From Paenibacillus wynnii (GTDB lineage: Bacteria; Bacillota; Bacilli; Paenibacillales; Paenibacillaceae): DNA of 64,000 nucleotides. Both the position numbers and the translations under genes were made by a program. The stretch covers positions 248,001 to 312,000 of the forward strand of contig NZ_JQCR01000002.1 in the NCBI RefSeq assembly GCF_000757885.1. The letters run 5' to 3'. Positions 48,179-57,367 of this stretch are shown piece by piece; position 1 is the first letter of the stretch; every line of letters begins with the position of its first letter. The notes beneath the pieces are model-generated. The model made no database searches. It saw nothing but the letters and a program-made list of their open reading frames with translations, and was not told the origin of the DNA.

Positions 48179-48234
48179 TTATATCTCAGTCACCGAACTG
48201 TTCCATTGGACAGAATTGTGATTCACGGTTGCAC
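48178..48234 (-). promoter_or_regulatory. Promoter and direct-repeat operator of the GH30 gene
   Basis: On the minus strand: GTGCAA (48229-48234), 17 bp, GTCCAA (48206-48211) joined to -35 TGGAAC (48200-48205), 16-bp spacer, -10 TATAAT (48178-48183). Same geometry as the promoter at 43620. Confidence 0.6.
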
Positions 48235-48341
48235 TTTTTTAAACTATACCGCTCAGACAGCAACAACTTAACTCATCGGACAGTAACTTAGCCCTCAAAA
48301 CCAACTTAGCTCCTCAAACAGACTATCTCTGTAAGTTTAAT

Positions 48342-48470
48342 TGCACTTTCTACAACTAAAATATTGAAATAATGGGAATCCGGGCAGATGCTGACTAAAT
48401 AACTGCACAAACTACAACTAAATCATTTTTTAATCCTATTAGATGATTTTAAGTGCATAAAGTACAACTA
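48342..48470. repeat. Cluster of three TGYAY-N4-TRCAACTA motifs
   Basis: Copies start at 48342, 48404 and 48454, all in plus orientation, 62 and 50 bp apart. They lie in the 593-bp space between GH30 and the GH3 gene, which holds no gene; the part from 48240 to 48330 has shorter degenerate repeats of the ACTTAGC kind. Confidence 0.55.
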
Positions 48471-48535
48471 AAACCTCCCACAGCCACTAAACTACAAATT
48501 CAAATCCAACCTCCAACCTCCACTAAATCTAATTA

Positions 48536-48569
48536 TAAAAAGAAAGCAGCCCGAAGAGCGGACTGCTTT
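48536..48569 (-). terminator. Rho-independent terminator of the first GH3 gene
   Basis: AAAGCAGTCCG, loop CTCTT, CGGGCTGCTTT, then T-rich on the minus strand; about 57 bp after the stop codon. Confidence 0.75.
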
Positions 48570-48626
48570 ACATGAATTACATAACAACAGCTGTGAGCTA
48601 TTAAAGAGCCGCTGCCCGGTTGTTAT

Positions 48627-50897
48627 CTATTTTCCAGCAACCAATGCATTCAACTCTAGTAAATCCGCAGCCAAGTTCTCTTCGGTATATTTGCCCTGAC
48701 CGAAACCGATCAATGCCCGTAGAGGCAGATACTTCATCATAGCAATGAACATTTCGGGATTATCCCCCGTGCCCTCTTCAAACCCAAATATATTGATGTA
48801 TTTCTTAGCTTTCTCTTTAGTAAGCGGGTTCTCCAGTAGATCACCCACCGTTGTATTGCGATGGACAATGGTTTCAATGAGTGTCGTCGATTCTACATCA
48901 ATAGAGGCAACTAAGCGGATATCCCGTGAGGAGGAGCCGATATCAATCATGAAGCTTCCACTCTCTACATGCCAATCCCCAATATTAACATTGTAATAGG
49001 CAAAGGAACGTTTATTCAGCTCGAAAGTAACTTCTTTCTGTTCACCGGGCTGAAGCTCCACTTTCTGGAACCCCTTCAACTCCTGTAGCGGACGGATCAT
49101 ACGGCTCTCTACATCACTGACATAGAGCTGAACAATTTCCTTGCCGGGGCAGTTTCCGATATTCTGAATAGTTACACTAACCTGCACGTTCTCTGTATCC
49201 TTGATGCTGCTTTTAGAAATCCTCAAGTCACTATACTGGAATTCAGTGTAGCTGAGACCAAAGCCGAACGGGAACAACGGCTCGATTTCTTTTTTATCAT
49301 AATAGCGGTATCCAACAAACACTCCTTCTTTATATTCCACCTTATCACCTTCACCGGGAAAGTTCAGAAAGGATGGGTTGTCGCTAAGCTTCTTCGGGAA
49401 CGTCTCTGCCAATTTTCCGCTCGGACTAACCTCTCCTAACAGCAAATCTGCAATTGCTCCGCCAAAGGCCTGACCACCCAGATAAGCTTCAAGTATCCCT
49501 TTTGTATGATGGAGCCAAGGCATTTCGACCGGAGAGCCGTTGCTAAGCACGACAACAATATTACTTTGAACTTCAGCTACCGCCTCGATTAGCGCGATAT
49601 GACTCTCAGGCAGGGAGAGGTGAACGCGGTCATAACCCTCTGACTCATAGCTATCCGGCAGCCCGAGGAACAGTACGGCTGTGTCTGCTTTTGCCGCCGT
49701 CTCACGCGCCTCTTGCAGCAAATCCGCATTAATATTATTGCTGTCTAGCTCATATCCTTGAGCGTAAAGAAGTTCTACAGATTCACCGGCAATAGCCTTT
49801 ATCTCTGTAAAAGCATCGTCCAACTTCGTCGGGTTTACATGTGAGCTGCCCCCGCCTTGATAACGCGGCTTCTTGGCGAATTCACCAATAATTGCTATTG
49901 TGCCTTCCTTGGACAACGGCAGAATGCCTTCTTCATTTCTCAACAGCACCATGCTCTCCCGAGCTACTTCACGCGCCAGTTGATGGTGATCATCAGCATT
50001 AAACACAGCATTTTCTTTTCGATTCTCCACAGTCTTCAGAATAAAAGTGAGCATCCGCTCCACCGCAAGATTAAGCGTCTCCTCAGACAAATCGCCGCTC
50101 TTCACCGCAGCAACAATCTTCGCATCTCCAAGCCCTTCATTTGAAGGCATTTCCAACTCTAGACCGGCCTGCAATGCTTTTACCCGCTCGTTAACCGCAC
50201 CCCAATCGGAGACCACAAAACCTTCAAAACCCCACTCGTCTCTGAGAATCCGGGTCAGCAGATATTCACTTTCAGAAGCATATTCACCGTTAACCCGGTT
50301 ATAGGAACACATTACACTCCAAGGCTGACTATTCTTAACCGCACCTTCAAAGCTCGCCAGATATATCTCGCGCAGTGTACGCTCATCAATAACAGCATCT
50401 GTAGACATTCTGCGATGCTCCTGATTATTGGCGGCAAAATGCTTCAGTGAGGTGCCCACGCCTTGACTTTGCACACCTTTGATATGATTCGCACCCATTT
50501 CTGAAGCAAGGTAGGGATCCTCAGAAAAGTATTCAAAATTCCGCCCATTCAGCGGAGAACGTTTAATATTAGTTCCAGGACCCAACAGGACAGCAACATT
50601 CTCTGCCTGACATTCTGCACCAAGCGCTTGGCCTACTCGTCCAATTAAATCCCGATCCCAAGAGGAAGCCATACCTGCGGCAGAAGGAAAACAGGTTGCC
50701 GGCACACTGTTGTGAAGTCCAAGGTGGTCGGCACTTTCTTTTTGCTTGCGCATGCCATGCGGGCCGTCCGTTAGCATTAGAGCGGGGATTCCCAGCCGTT
50801 CAATGCCTTTTGTATGCCAGAAGTCCAGCCCTGAGCAGAGCCCGGCTTTCTCTTCGAGGGTCATTTGAGAGATGAGATCTTGAACTTTATTTTTCAT
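48627..50897 (-). CDS. GH3 family beta-glucosidase
   Basis: 756 residues, no signal peptide. The substrate-binding motif [15 protein letters not shown] and the nucleophile Asp 231 in FVVSDWGAV are intact. Order: TIM barrel, alpha/beta sandwich domain, fibronectin-III-like domain, then a Firmicute-type C-terminal tail of about 90 residues. It probably releases glucose from imported beta-glucosides. It is divergent from an AraC regulator gene that is its likely controller. Confidence 0.93.
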   Translation of the reverse strand: MKNKVQDLISQMTLEEKAGLCSGLDFWHTKGIERLGIPALMLTDGPHGMRKQKESADHLGLHNSVPATCFPSAAGMASSWDRDLIGRVGQALGAECQAENVAVLLGPGTNIKRSPLNGRNFEYFSEDPYLASEMGANHIKGVQSQGVGTSLKHFAANNQEHRRMSTDAVIDERTLREIYLASFEGAVKNSQPWSVMCSYNRVNGEYASESEYLLTRILRDEWGFEGFVVSDWGAVNERVKALQAGLELEMPSNEGLGDAKIVAAVKSGDLSEETLNLAVERMLTFILKTVENRKENAVFNADDHHQLAREVARESMVLLRNEEGILPLSKEGTIAIIGEFAKKPRYQGGGSSHVNPTKLDDAFTEIKAIAGESVELLYAQGYELDSNNINADLLQEARETAAKADTAVLFLGLPDSYESEGYDRVHLSLPESHIALIEAVAEVQSNIVVVLSNGSPVEMPWLHHTKGILEAYLGGQAFGGAIADLLLGEVSPSGKLAETFPKKLSDNPSFLNFPGEGDKVEYKEGVFVGYRYYDKKEIEPLFPFGFGLSYTEFQYSDLRISKSSIKDTENVQVSVTIQNIGNCPGKEIVQLYVSDVESRMIRPLQELKGFQKVELQPGEQKEVTFELNKRSFAYYNVNIGDWHVESGSFMIDIGSSSRDIRLVASIDVESTTLIETIVHRNTTVGDLLENPLTKEKAKKYINIFGFEEGTGDNPEMFIAMMKYLPLRALIGFGQGKYTEENLAADLLELNALVAGK

Positions 50898-50910
50898 GAT
50901 TAGCCTCCTA

Positions 50911-50924
50911 TGAATGCGTTTTCT
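50911..50924 (-). promoter_or_regulatory. cre-like site upstream of the first GH3 gene
   Basis: AGAAAACGCATTCA on the minus strand differs from the cre consensus only at the first base. It lies between the start codon and the divergent regulator. Confidence 0.45.
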
Positions 50925-51011
50925 ACTCCCATCTTAATATACTTCTTTCGTATTTTATGGCATTATGATTGTATTCTTGGTATTTTCATTGAATGAAAGG
51001 AGTAGTTAACG

Positions 51012-52280
51012 ATGCTTGAACATTTGGAGATTAACGAACGTATTCAATATATTTGTAAACTAATGTTTGAAGCATATCAGATTCCGGTATTTATTCTGAG
51101 CGCGAGCCGGACCATAGAACATCAGCTACCGGAGTCCAATATATCCCGCCCTTTAAGTAAAGATGCAAGCAGCATGCTTGCTGAAATAATAAGCCATTCG
51201 GATGTAGAGGCTGACACCGATAACCCTTCCTCTCTACCTATCATTCGAACTACTCCATTCCTAGAGAATTATATTATTCTCCGTCTGCCTAATGAGCATC
51301 TAGAAGCTACAACCCTAGTCATTGGCCCTTCTCTGTATGCTCCCCTTACGTCCGACAACGCTGCAAGCCTGATGCGCGACAATGGTATTCCCCTCAAGTT
51401 GCAGGAGCAATGGCTTCAATATTACGGCAGTCTGACCGTTATCAATCGGATGAGATTGTACCATGCTGCCATGCTGCTATACTCGCTGGTCACCGGTAAA
51501 GCCTTATCCATTACCGACCTTTTACTCGACATTCGCACTTTAGAGCCAACACCACATACCAGTGACAGCCTTGATTTAAATGTCTCCTACCGGCGCGAGA
51601 ATACATGGCTGCACCACGATCCAATGCTGGAGAAAGATATGTTCCGTCATATCAAAAATGGAAATAAAGCTGAGCTTCTGAAGGTACAGGCAACCTTTAC
51701 CGAGGAAAAATTCGGTCTGCTCTCGAAGAACAGCCACTTACGCAGTAAAAAAAATCTGGCGATTGCCTCCATAACTCTCGCTACACGCGCAGCTATTGAT
51801 GGGGGAGTGTTCTGGGAGATTGCCTTTACACTTAGCGATTTTCATATACAGCATATCGAAGAACTTAAGGATATCCCTGCGGTAGATCGTGCCCAGCTCG
51901 CTGCCCTCTGCGATTTCGCCGACCATGTCCGAGATAACCGAAATTCCAAGCTCTCACGTACAGCCGCCCTTTGCCAAAATTATATTTTTAACCATCTATA
52001 CGAGGAGCTTTCTTTAGATAAGCTGGCAGGGGTGGCAGGACTCAATGGAAGTTATCTCTCGCAGCTGTTTAAGAAGGAGACGGGGATCGCAATTAGTGAT
52101 TATATTCAGCGTGAACGGATTGAGGAAGCCAAACGGCTGATAGAGGCTCACGGAATTACCTTGTCCGACATCGCTACCCGGCTCCATTTTAACGACCAGA
52201 GCTATTTCACAAAAGTATTTAAAAAATACACCGGCACCACACCCAAAGAATACAGAAATAACCGGGGAATCACTCTTTAG
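51012..52280 (+). CDS. AraC-family transcriptional regulator
   Basis: 422 residues. The C-terminal 100 residues are an AraC domain (KLAGVAGLNGSYLSQLFKKE and SDIATRLHFNDQSYFTKVFK). The N-terminal 300 residues have no receiver motif, so it is not a two-component regulator; the first part may be a ligand-binding domain. AAAGGAG precedes the ATG. Divergent from the GH3 gene. Confidence 0.92.
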   Translation: MLEHLEINERIQYICKLMFEAYQIPVFILSASRTIEHQLPESNISRPLSKDASSMLAEIISHSDVEADTDNPSSLPIIRTTPFLENYIILRLPNEHLEATTLVIGPSLYAPLTSDNAASLMRDNGIPLKLQEQWLQYYGSLTVINRMRLYHAAMLLYSLVTGKALSITDLLLDIRTLEPTPHTSDSLDLNVSYRRENTWLHHDPMLEKDMFRHIKNGNKAELLKVQATFTEEKFGLLSKNSHLRSKKNLAIASITLATRAAIDGGVFWEIAFTLSDFHIQHIEELKDIPAVDRAQLAALCDFADHVRDNRNSKLSRTAALCQNYIFNHLYEELSLDKLAGVAGLNGSYLSQLFKKETGIAISDYIQRERIEEAKRLIEAHGITLSDIATRLHFNDQSYFTKVFKKYTGTTPKEYRNNRGITL

Positions 52281-52362
52281 TACGATCCAACTCATAGCTT
52301 TTTTAGGAAAATAATGTAATAATCTATGCGAAGTACTATTTAACACTAAAGGGGCGAAAGTG

Positions 52363-52713
52363 ATGATCATTGGCATTATATTTGTCGTTGTATTTGGTTA
52401 TTTAATACTAAGAACTCTACTTAATGACAACTCGCAGGGCGGCAGACTTAAGAAGTCAAGACATGAGGATATATCGGGCACTTCCTTCATAGCGGGCTCC
52501 CATCTGGACTTATACAGCGATAATACGAATAACGATAATTATCACGGTCATCATAGTAACAATACACATCATCATTCTGGACACGACAGCGGCGGTCACG
52601 GTTGGGGCGGAGATGGCGGCCATGGCGGTGGCGGCGGAGATGGCGGTCATGGCGGTGGCGGCGGAGATGGCGGCGGCGGTGGAGATGGTGGCGGTGGTGG
52701 TGGCGGGGATTGA
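52363..52713 (+). CDS. Small membrane protein with His/Gly-rich tail
   Basis: 116 residues from ATG 52363 (GGGG eight bases upstream; GTG 52360 is the alternative). One N-terminal membrane helix (about 2-19), a short polar part, a His/Asn segment (GHHSNNTHHHSGHDSGGHG), then about 40 residues of Gly and Asp with two copies of GGDGGHGGGGG. The tail is coded by a GGC-GGT-rich direct repeat. The His cluster could bind metal ions; this is an inference. It ends in its own terminator. Confidence 0.7.
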   Translation: MIIGIIFVVVFGYLILRTLLNDNSQGGRLKKSRHEDISGTSFIAGSHLDLYSDNTNNDNYHGHHSNNTHHHSGHDSGGHGWGGDGGHGGGGGDGGHGGGGGDGGGGGDGGGGGGGD

Positions 52714-52727
52714 CGCGTCATATACAG

Positions 52728-52777
52728 AAAACGGCTCCGCATTCCCTGACCACTCAGGAGAAGCGAAGCCGTTTTTT
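52728..52777 (+). terminator. Rho-independent terminator after the His/Gly-rich gene
   Basis: AAAACGGCT-CCGC pairs with GCGAAGCCGTTTT, then further T. As the other strand also ends in AT-rich sequence it may also serve the convergent GH3 gene. Confidence 0.75.
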
Positions 52778-52813
52778 ATATAAAAAATACAGTTGAGAAA
52801 TATCTTAAGTTTA

Positions 52814-55648
52814 TTACTTATGAAGTTCAAACTTGCTTAAAAGAACCTCTCCTCTGAAGACCAGATACAGGCGGGATACCGCTCCGTCAAAAGCTACAGG
52901 TGCGATCACTTCGTTCCATTGCTGGGGTTCCGTAGTTCCAGACACCTCAACCGTTCCTGCTAATGTTCCATCCGGTTCATTCATTCTAACCTCGATACAA
53001 CCGCCTTTCGTCGATGAGACCCATGCCTTAATTTGCTTAATTCCACCACTTAGCTGTACATCTTCAAAAGAGATCCAGGCACCTTCTTCTTTGGGTCTCA
53101 CACTGGCACCGCCGGCTTTACATTCATCTAAATACACGCCTTCATAATCGTCGTAATTCTCCGCTTGGGTACTAACTTCAAGGTTGCGTGGAGGAATCGC
53201 CTCCCCTTGGATCGTGATCTGTTCAGACACAACGATATCTGACGAGGAGCGGCCAATCATAATGGAATATGGACCACTTTCGACACAGAAACGCTCACGC
53301 GTAACATCCCAAAAAGCCAGTTCCGATACAGGCAGCAAGAACTCCACGGTTTGGGATTGACCTGCTGCAGTATGGATTTTTTGGAAGCCTTTTAACTGTT
53401 TGAGCGGACGCTTCACACGTGAAGCCAAAGACTGCACATACAACTGTACGACCTCGTCTCCATCTACCGATCCAGTGTTATCCACCTGCACAGATACTTT
53501 AATCATACCGTCCTGATCCAATTCCTTGGCGTCCAGCTTAAGATTACTGTAAGACACTTGCGCGTAACTCAGACCATGACCAAACGGATACAAAGGCGCT
53601 CCGTCAAAATACATGTAGGTTCTTTTCCCCTTAATAATATCGTAATCCATCAGGTCAGGTAGTTGCTCCACGGAACGGAACCAAGTCATATTCAATTTAC
53701 CGGAAGGGCTGTAATCCCCGAACAGAACATCAGAAACGGCATTCCCCAGCTCTTGTCCGCTGTGTGAGGTATATAGAACCGCCGGAATATGCTCATCAAT
53801 CCAAGTAGACGAAATCGGATAGCTTCCGACAATCACTACAACAGTGTTCGGATTCGCTTCATATACCGCTTTGACTAGACGCTCCTGCTCCTCGGGCAGA
53901 ACAATATCCGGTCGGTCGATCTCTTCTTTACCGTTAATAAGCGGATGATTTCCTACAAACACAACTGCAACTTCAGCAGCCTTGGCCGCATTCACTGCCG
54001 CATCTATACCGCTTTTAAGGATATGTTTAGTGAAAGGTTCGGAACCCGCTGTACTTGTATTCGGGTCTGATGCTAGTAACGTACCTGTATCGGGATTTAC
54101 GGAAATGGATTTATCTCTCCAAGCCTTCAATGTAACCGTATCGTCTTCTCCCGGCACCAGACTGAACGCTTCCTTAACATACCAACCATAAACTTCATCA
54201 GCGGATACCGTAAGCGTATCATTGTCAGTGAGTGTAACGTACTTATTCAGACTCGTTGACTTCAATGTATGGTTATTCCAGCCCCATGCCGTATGCTCAA
54301 ACAGTTCTCCATGCTCCATTTGATCGTACTGAACGGCCAATTTCCCCTCTTCACCGGTAATCCCTACCGCTTTTCCATGGCTAGCCGAGGTCAGAATCAT
54401 TAGGTCGGAGCCGCTTTCAAAAGCAACCTGTTTACCCGCAAGCTTCTTGGTAATCCCCTGCAGCGGAGTGACGCCATACGGAAGTGTACCGGAATACCAG
54501 TCTCTAAACGCTTCATCCCCAAGTGGACCGATAACGGCAACCTTGGACAATTTGCTCTTGCTCAAAGGCAAGGTGGCTCTTTCATTTTTCAGCAATACGA
54601 TAGACTGTTTCGCAGCCTCTAATGATAATGCAGCATGTTCCTTGCTCAGAATGACGGAATCGTCTATGCCAGCGTATGGATTCAACTCGGCAGGATCAAA
54701 TTCGCCCAAACGGAAACGAACTCTGAATGTGTTGGATAAAGCGCGATCCAAATCCTCTTCGGTAAGAAGACCTTGAGCCAATGCTTCATGAATGACTTTG
54801 ATGGTTTCCTCAGTCTCCTCAGTCACACTATCGATCCCGTTCTTAATGGACTCGGCCATCGACTGGGCAAAAGACTCATAATAATGGTGATCCTTCACGA
54901 TTCCGAACAAATCTCCAGCATCACTAACGATAAAACCGTCCATTTCCCATTCGCCTTTTACAACATCCATAACACTTGGATGAAGAATAACCGGCACACC
55001 GTTCACCGAATTGTAGGCAGTCATCATCGACTGCGCTCCGCCTTCTAGAAAGGCAGATTTAAAGGCATCCAAATAGTACTCTCTCATATTTCTAGGATCA
55101 ATGCTGGCTGAGCAGTTCCCGCGTTCGATCTCATTGTTATTGCCCAGGAAATGCTTCAGTGTAGCTACTGCTTTTAGATAAAAAGGGTGGTCGCCCTGAA
55201 TCCCTTGTACTATCGCTGTGCTGAGTTGACCGGTCAATTCCGGATCTTCACCATAGGCTTCTTCCGTTCTGCCCCAGCGTGGATCACGTTCCATATCAAC
55301 CGTTGGCGCCCAAAGGGTCAAACCATTGATCGTCGGATTTTTCTTGTAAAAGGCTCTAGCCTCGTCCCCGATGGCCGATCCAATTTTCTTCATCAGTTCC
55401 GGGTTCCAGGTACAGGCAAGTCCACTTGCCTGCGGGTATGAAGTTGCTTTTCCCAACCAGGATATACCATGGGCCGCTTCCGTTCCGTGCTTATACGCCT
55501 GTACTCCTAAACGCTCTATAGCCGCTTGATACTGAGGGATCAAGGTCACCTTCTCATCCAGCGTAAATCGGGAGAGCAGATCTTTTACACGAACATCTAA
55601 AGGCAGTTCCGTTTTTTTATAAGGAAATAATTCAGTTTCTGTTGGCAT
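52814..55648 (-). CDS. GH3 family glycosidase with insertion and C-terminal CBM6-like module
   Basis: 944 residues, longer than most GH3 enzymes. The binding motif TLKHFLGNNNEIERG and nucleophile Asp 243 in FIVSDAGDLFG are intact. Between about 400 and 540 an extra beta-rich domain is inserted that looks like a fascin-type beta-trefoil (repeats around KYVTLTDNDTLTVSADEVYG). A fibronectin-III-like domain follows, and the last 125 residues look like a CBM6-type carbohydrate-binding module (EAENYD-like start AENYDDYEGV). No signal peptide. A perfect cre site lies upstream. Confidence 0.9.
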   Translation of the reverse strand: MPTETELFPYKKTELPLDVRVKDLLSRFTLDEKVTLIPQYQAAIERLGVQAYKHGTEAAHGISWLGKATSYPQASGLACTWNPELMKKIGSAIGDEARAFYKKNPTINGLTLWAPTVDMERDPRWGRTEEAYGEDPELTGQLSTAIVQGIQGDHPFYLKAVATLKHFLGNNNEIERGNCSASIDPRNMREYYLDAFKSAFLEGGAQSMMTAYNSVNGVPVILHPSVMDVVKGEWEMDGFIVSDAGDLFGIVKDHHYYESFAQSMAESIKNGIDSVTEETEETIKVIHEALAQGLLTEEDLDRALSNTFRVRFRLGEFDPAELNPYAGIDDSVILSKEHAALSLEAAKQSIVLLKNERATLPLSKSKLSKVAVIGPLGDEAFRDWYSGTLPYGVTPLQGITKKLAGKQVAFESGSDLMILTSASHGKAVGITGEEGKLAVQYDQMEHGELFEHTAWGWNNHTLKSTSLNKYVTLTDNDTLTVSADEVYGWYVKEAFSLVPGEDDTVTLKAWRDKSISVNPDTGTLLASDPNTSTAGSEPFTKHILKSGIDAAVNAAKAAEVAVVFVGNHPLINGKEEIDRPDIVLPEEQERLVKAVYEANPNTVVVIVGSYPISSTWIDEHIPAVLYTSHSGQELGNAVSDVLFGDYSPSGKLNMTWFRSVEQLPDLMDYDIIKGKRTYMYFDGAPLYPFGHGLSYAQVSYSNLKLDAKELDQDGMIKVSVQVDNTGSVDGDEVVQLYVQSLASRVKRPLKQLKGFQKIHTAAGQSQTVEFLLPVSELAFWDVTRERFCVESGPYSIMIGRSSSDIVVSEQITIQGEAIPPRNLEVSTQAENYDDYEGVYLDECKAGGASVRPKEEGAWISFEDVQLSGGIKQIKAWVSSTKGGCIEVRMNEPDGTLAGTVEVSGTTEPQQWNEVIAPVAFDGAVSRLYLVFRGEVLLSKFELHK

Positions 55649-55671
55649 TGCGTTCGCTCCTTTAATCTAAG

Positions 55672-55685
55672 TGTTAGCGGTTTCA
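55672..55685 (-). promoter_or_regulatory. cre site upstream of the second GH3 gene
   Basis: TGAAACCGCTAACA on the minus strand fits TGNNANCGNNNNCA fully, about 25 bp upstream of the start codon. Confidence 0.7.
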
Positions 55686-55826
55686 TTTTACTTTGAGGAC
55701 TACAATCAGCAACCTCGGAAAGGTAACATCTGTTAGCTGCATGTGAGTCCTAGCCTCTTTATCATAAAAGATACGCGCAACCGGCAACACCTGAACAATT
55801 ATTATAAAAATCAGGTGATAATTAGA

Positions 55827-56480
55827 CTTTTACATCTGGTCTGGACTCTCACGCTACCGGGGGTGATTGTATTGTACTTTTACATCTTATTCGCTCATTT
55901 GCTGCTCCCGGGGGTGATTCTATTGTACTTTTACATCTTATTCGCTCATTGGGTGCTCCCGGGGGTGATTCTATTGTACTTTTACATCTCATTCGCTCAT
56001 TTGGCGCTCCCGAGGGTGATTGTATTGTACTTTTACATCTCATTCGCTCATTGGGTGCTCCCGGGGGTGATTGTATTGTACTTTTACATCTCATTCGCTC
56101 ATTGGGTGCTCCCGTGGGTGATTCTATTGTACTTTTACATCTCATTCGCTCGGTGCTCCCGGGGGTGATTGTATTGTACTTTTACATCTCATTCGCTCAT
56201 TGGGTGCTCCCGGGGGTGATTGTATTGTACTTTTACATCTCATTCGCTCATTGGGTGCTCCCGGGGGGCATTCTATTGTACTTTTACATCTCATTCGCTC
56301 ATTGGGTGCTCCCGGGGGTGATTGTATTGTACTTTTACATCTCATTCGCTCATTTCGTGCTCCCGGGGGTGATTGTATTGTACTTTTACATCTCATTCGC
56401 TCATTTCGTGCTCCCGGGGGTGATTGTATTGTACTTTTACATCTTATTCGCTCATTTCGTGCTCCCGGGGGTGATTCGAG
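55827..56480. repeat. Tandem array of about thirteen 51-bp repeats
   Basis: Units of 51 bp, built around GATTGTATTGTACTTTTACA, then TCTCATTCGCTCATT and GGGTGCTCCCGGGGG. The first copy is degenerate, the sixth is four bases short, and a truncated copy closes the array. The 51-bp period leaves both strands open (several frames of 84-250 codons), which I treat as artefacts. The core TGTACTTT-n-ACATCTCATTCG resembles the core of the array at 37326. No real gene lies in 55649-56506. Confidence 0.93.
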
Positions 56481-56506
56481 CTCCCAAGCTACCCGTTACT
56501 GATTTT

Positions 56507-57181
56507 TTACCACAGCTGACTATCCTTAAAGGAATGGATATACTCATATCTGCAAACTTTACTACTTTCGCCGGCAATGATAGGTTTAAGTTTTCCTTTC
56601 TCACAGAGGGATTTCACATGTCGTATAACCGTACGATAATTTACACCAAGCTCTTGCACCAAATCAGTCGGACGAATGAACCCATCGGAGCGGATGGCGA
56701 TTAGTATAATTTCACGCTCAAGCCGAGCAAAGGACTCCCCCTCGGAATTCATCACAAGACTCGGAGTTAGTAGGGATTTCAGCAGTGAGATCGTAAGCTC
56801 TGGATTCACCTCTAGATCATCATAAGGAACTGCCACCACTCGAAAGCCTCCGATTTGAAGAAAAGTCTCCCGATTCAGCTCTTGTCGATAACGAGTCCGA
56901 TCCATATTTTGCACATGCGGGCCGTATCCCTTCACTTCAATCGCAAACTTAACCTGTCCCGGTTTCCAGACAAAGTCAATAAAGTAGGGTCTGCCGCGCC
57001 AATCCGCTACTTCATATTCGGGGTGCAAATCATCCAAGTGACCGAACATCTTCCACCATACCTGCTCCAAAAACATTCGCTCACCATGGCCATGTCCACG
57101 CTCTAGCCGATTCTTCCGTTCTCCTGTTCTGCGATTCATATGATACTTTAACCACCTGCTATGCTCTTCTGAAAACCCCAT
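56507..57181 (-). CDS. PD-(D/E)XK nuclease-fold protein with C-terminal winged helix
   Basis: 224 residues from ATG 57181, chosen because GGAGG sits eight bases before it. A TTG at 57268 would place the start inside a terminator hairpin. The middle shows Asp 69 (YFIDFVW), Glu 82 and Lys 84 (AIEVKGYG), spaced as in a PD-(D/E)XK nuclease of the DUF559/Vsr type, then a basic helix and GGFRVVAVPYDDLE. The last 70 residues look like a winged helix (RPTDLVQELGVNYRTVIRHVK). No toxin, methylase or transposase gene is adjacent, but the 51-bp array ends 27 bp after its stop codon. Nuclease activity is inferred from motif shape only. Confidence 0.7.
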   Translation of the reverse strand: MGFSEEHSRWLKYHMNRRTGERKNRLERGHGHGERMFLEQVWWKMFGHLDDLHPEYEVADWRGRPYFIDFVWKPGQVKFAIEVKGYGPHVQNMDRTRYRQELNRETFLQIGGFRVVAVPYDDLEVNPELTISLLKSLLTPSLVMNSEGESFARLEREIILIAIRSDGFIRPTDLVQELGVNYRTVIRHVKSLCEKGKLKPIIAGESSKVCRYEYIHSFKDSQLW

Positions 57182-57208
57182 ATCAATAACCTCCATCCCA
57201 TTAGTCAC

Positions 57209-57245
57209 AAAAAAATCCCGCACCCTAAGAGAGAAAGGGTACGGG
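57209..57245 (-). terminator. Rho-independent terminator of the PAS-GGDEF-EAL gene
   Basis: CCCGTACCC, loop, GGGTGCGGG, then seven T on the minus strand. It lies between the PAS-GGDEF-EAL gene and the nuclease-fold gene. Confidence 0.85.
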
Positions 57246-57367
57246 ACGTGCTTCGTCCTATTGTCCAAAGCATAATTCCCCTATACTAATACTGTCAATC
57301 CAAAAAACGTATTTAGAAAGAACCGTATATTTATGCGATATTCGGATGCTGCAGCTATTTTTTTTAA

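Noticed and set aside
55743..56704. Several open frames of 84-251 codons on both strands
   Set aside because: They follow the second 51-bp array and exist on both strands for the same reason; the array is not coding.
57182..57268. Extended start at TTG 57268 for the nuclease-fold gene
   Set aside because: The extension is encoded by a terminator hairpin; the ATG at 57181 has a strong ribosome binding site.
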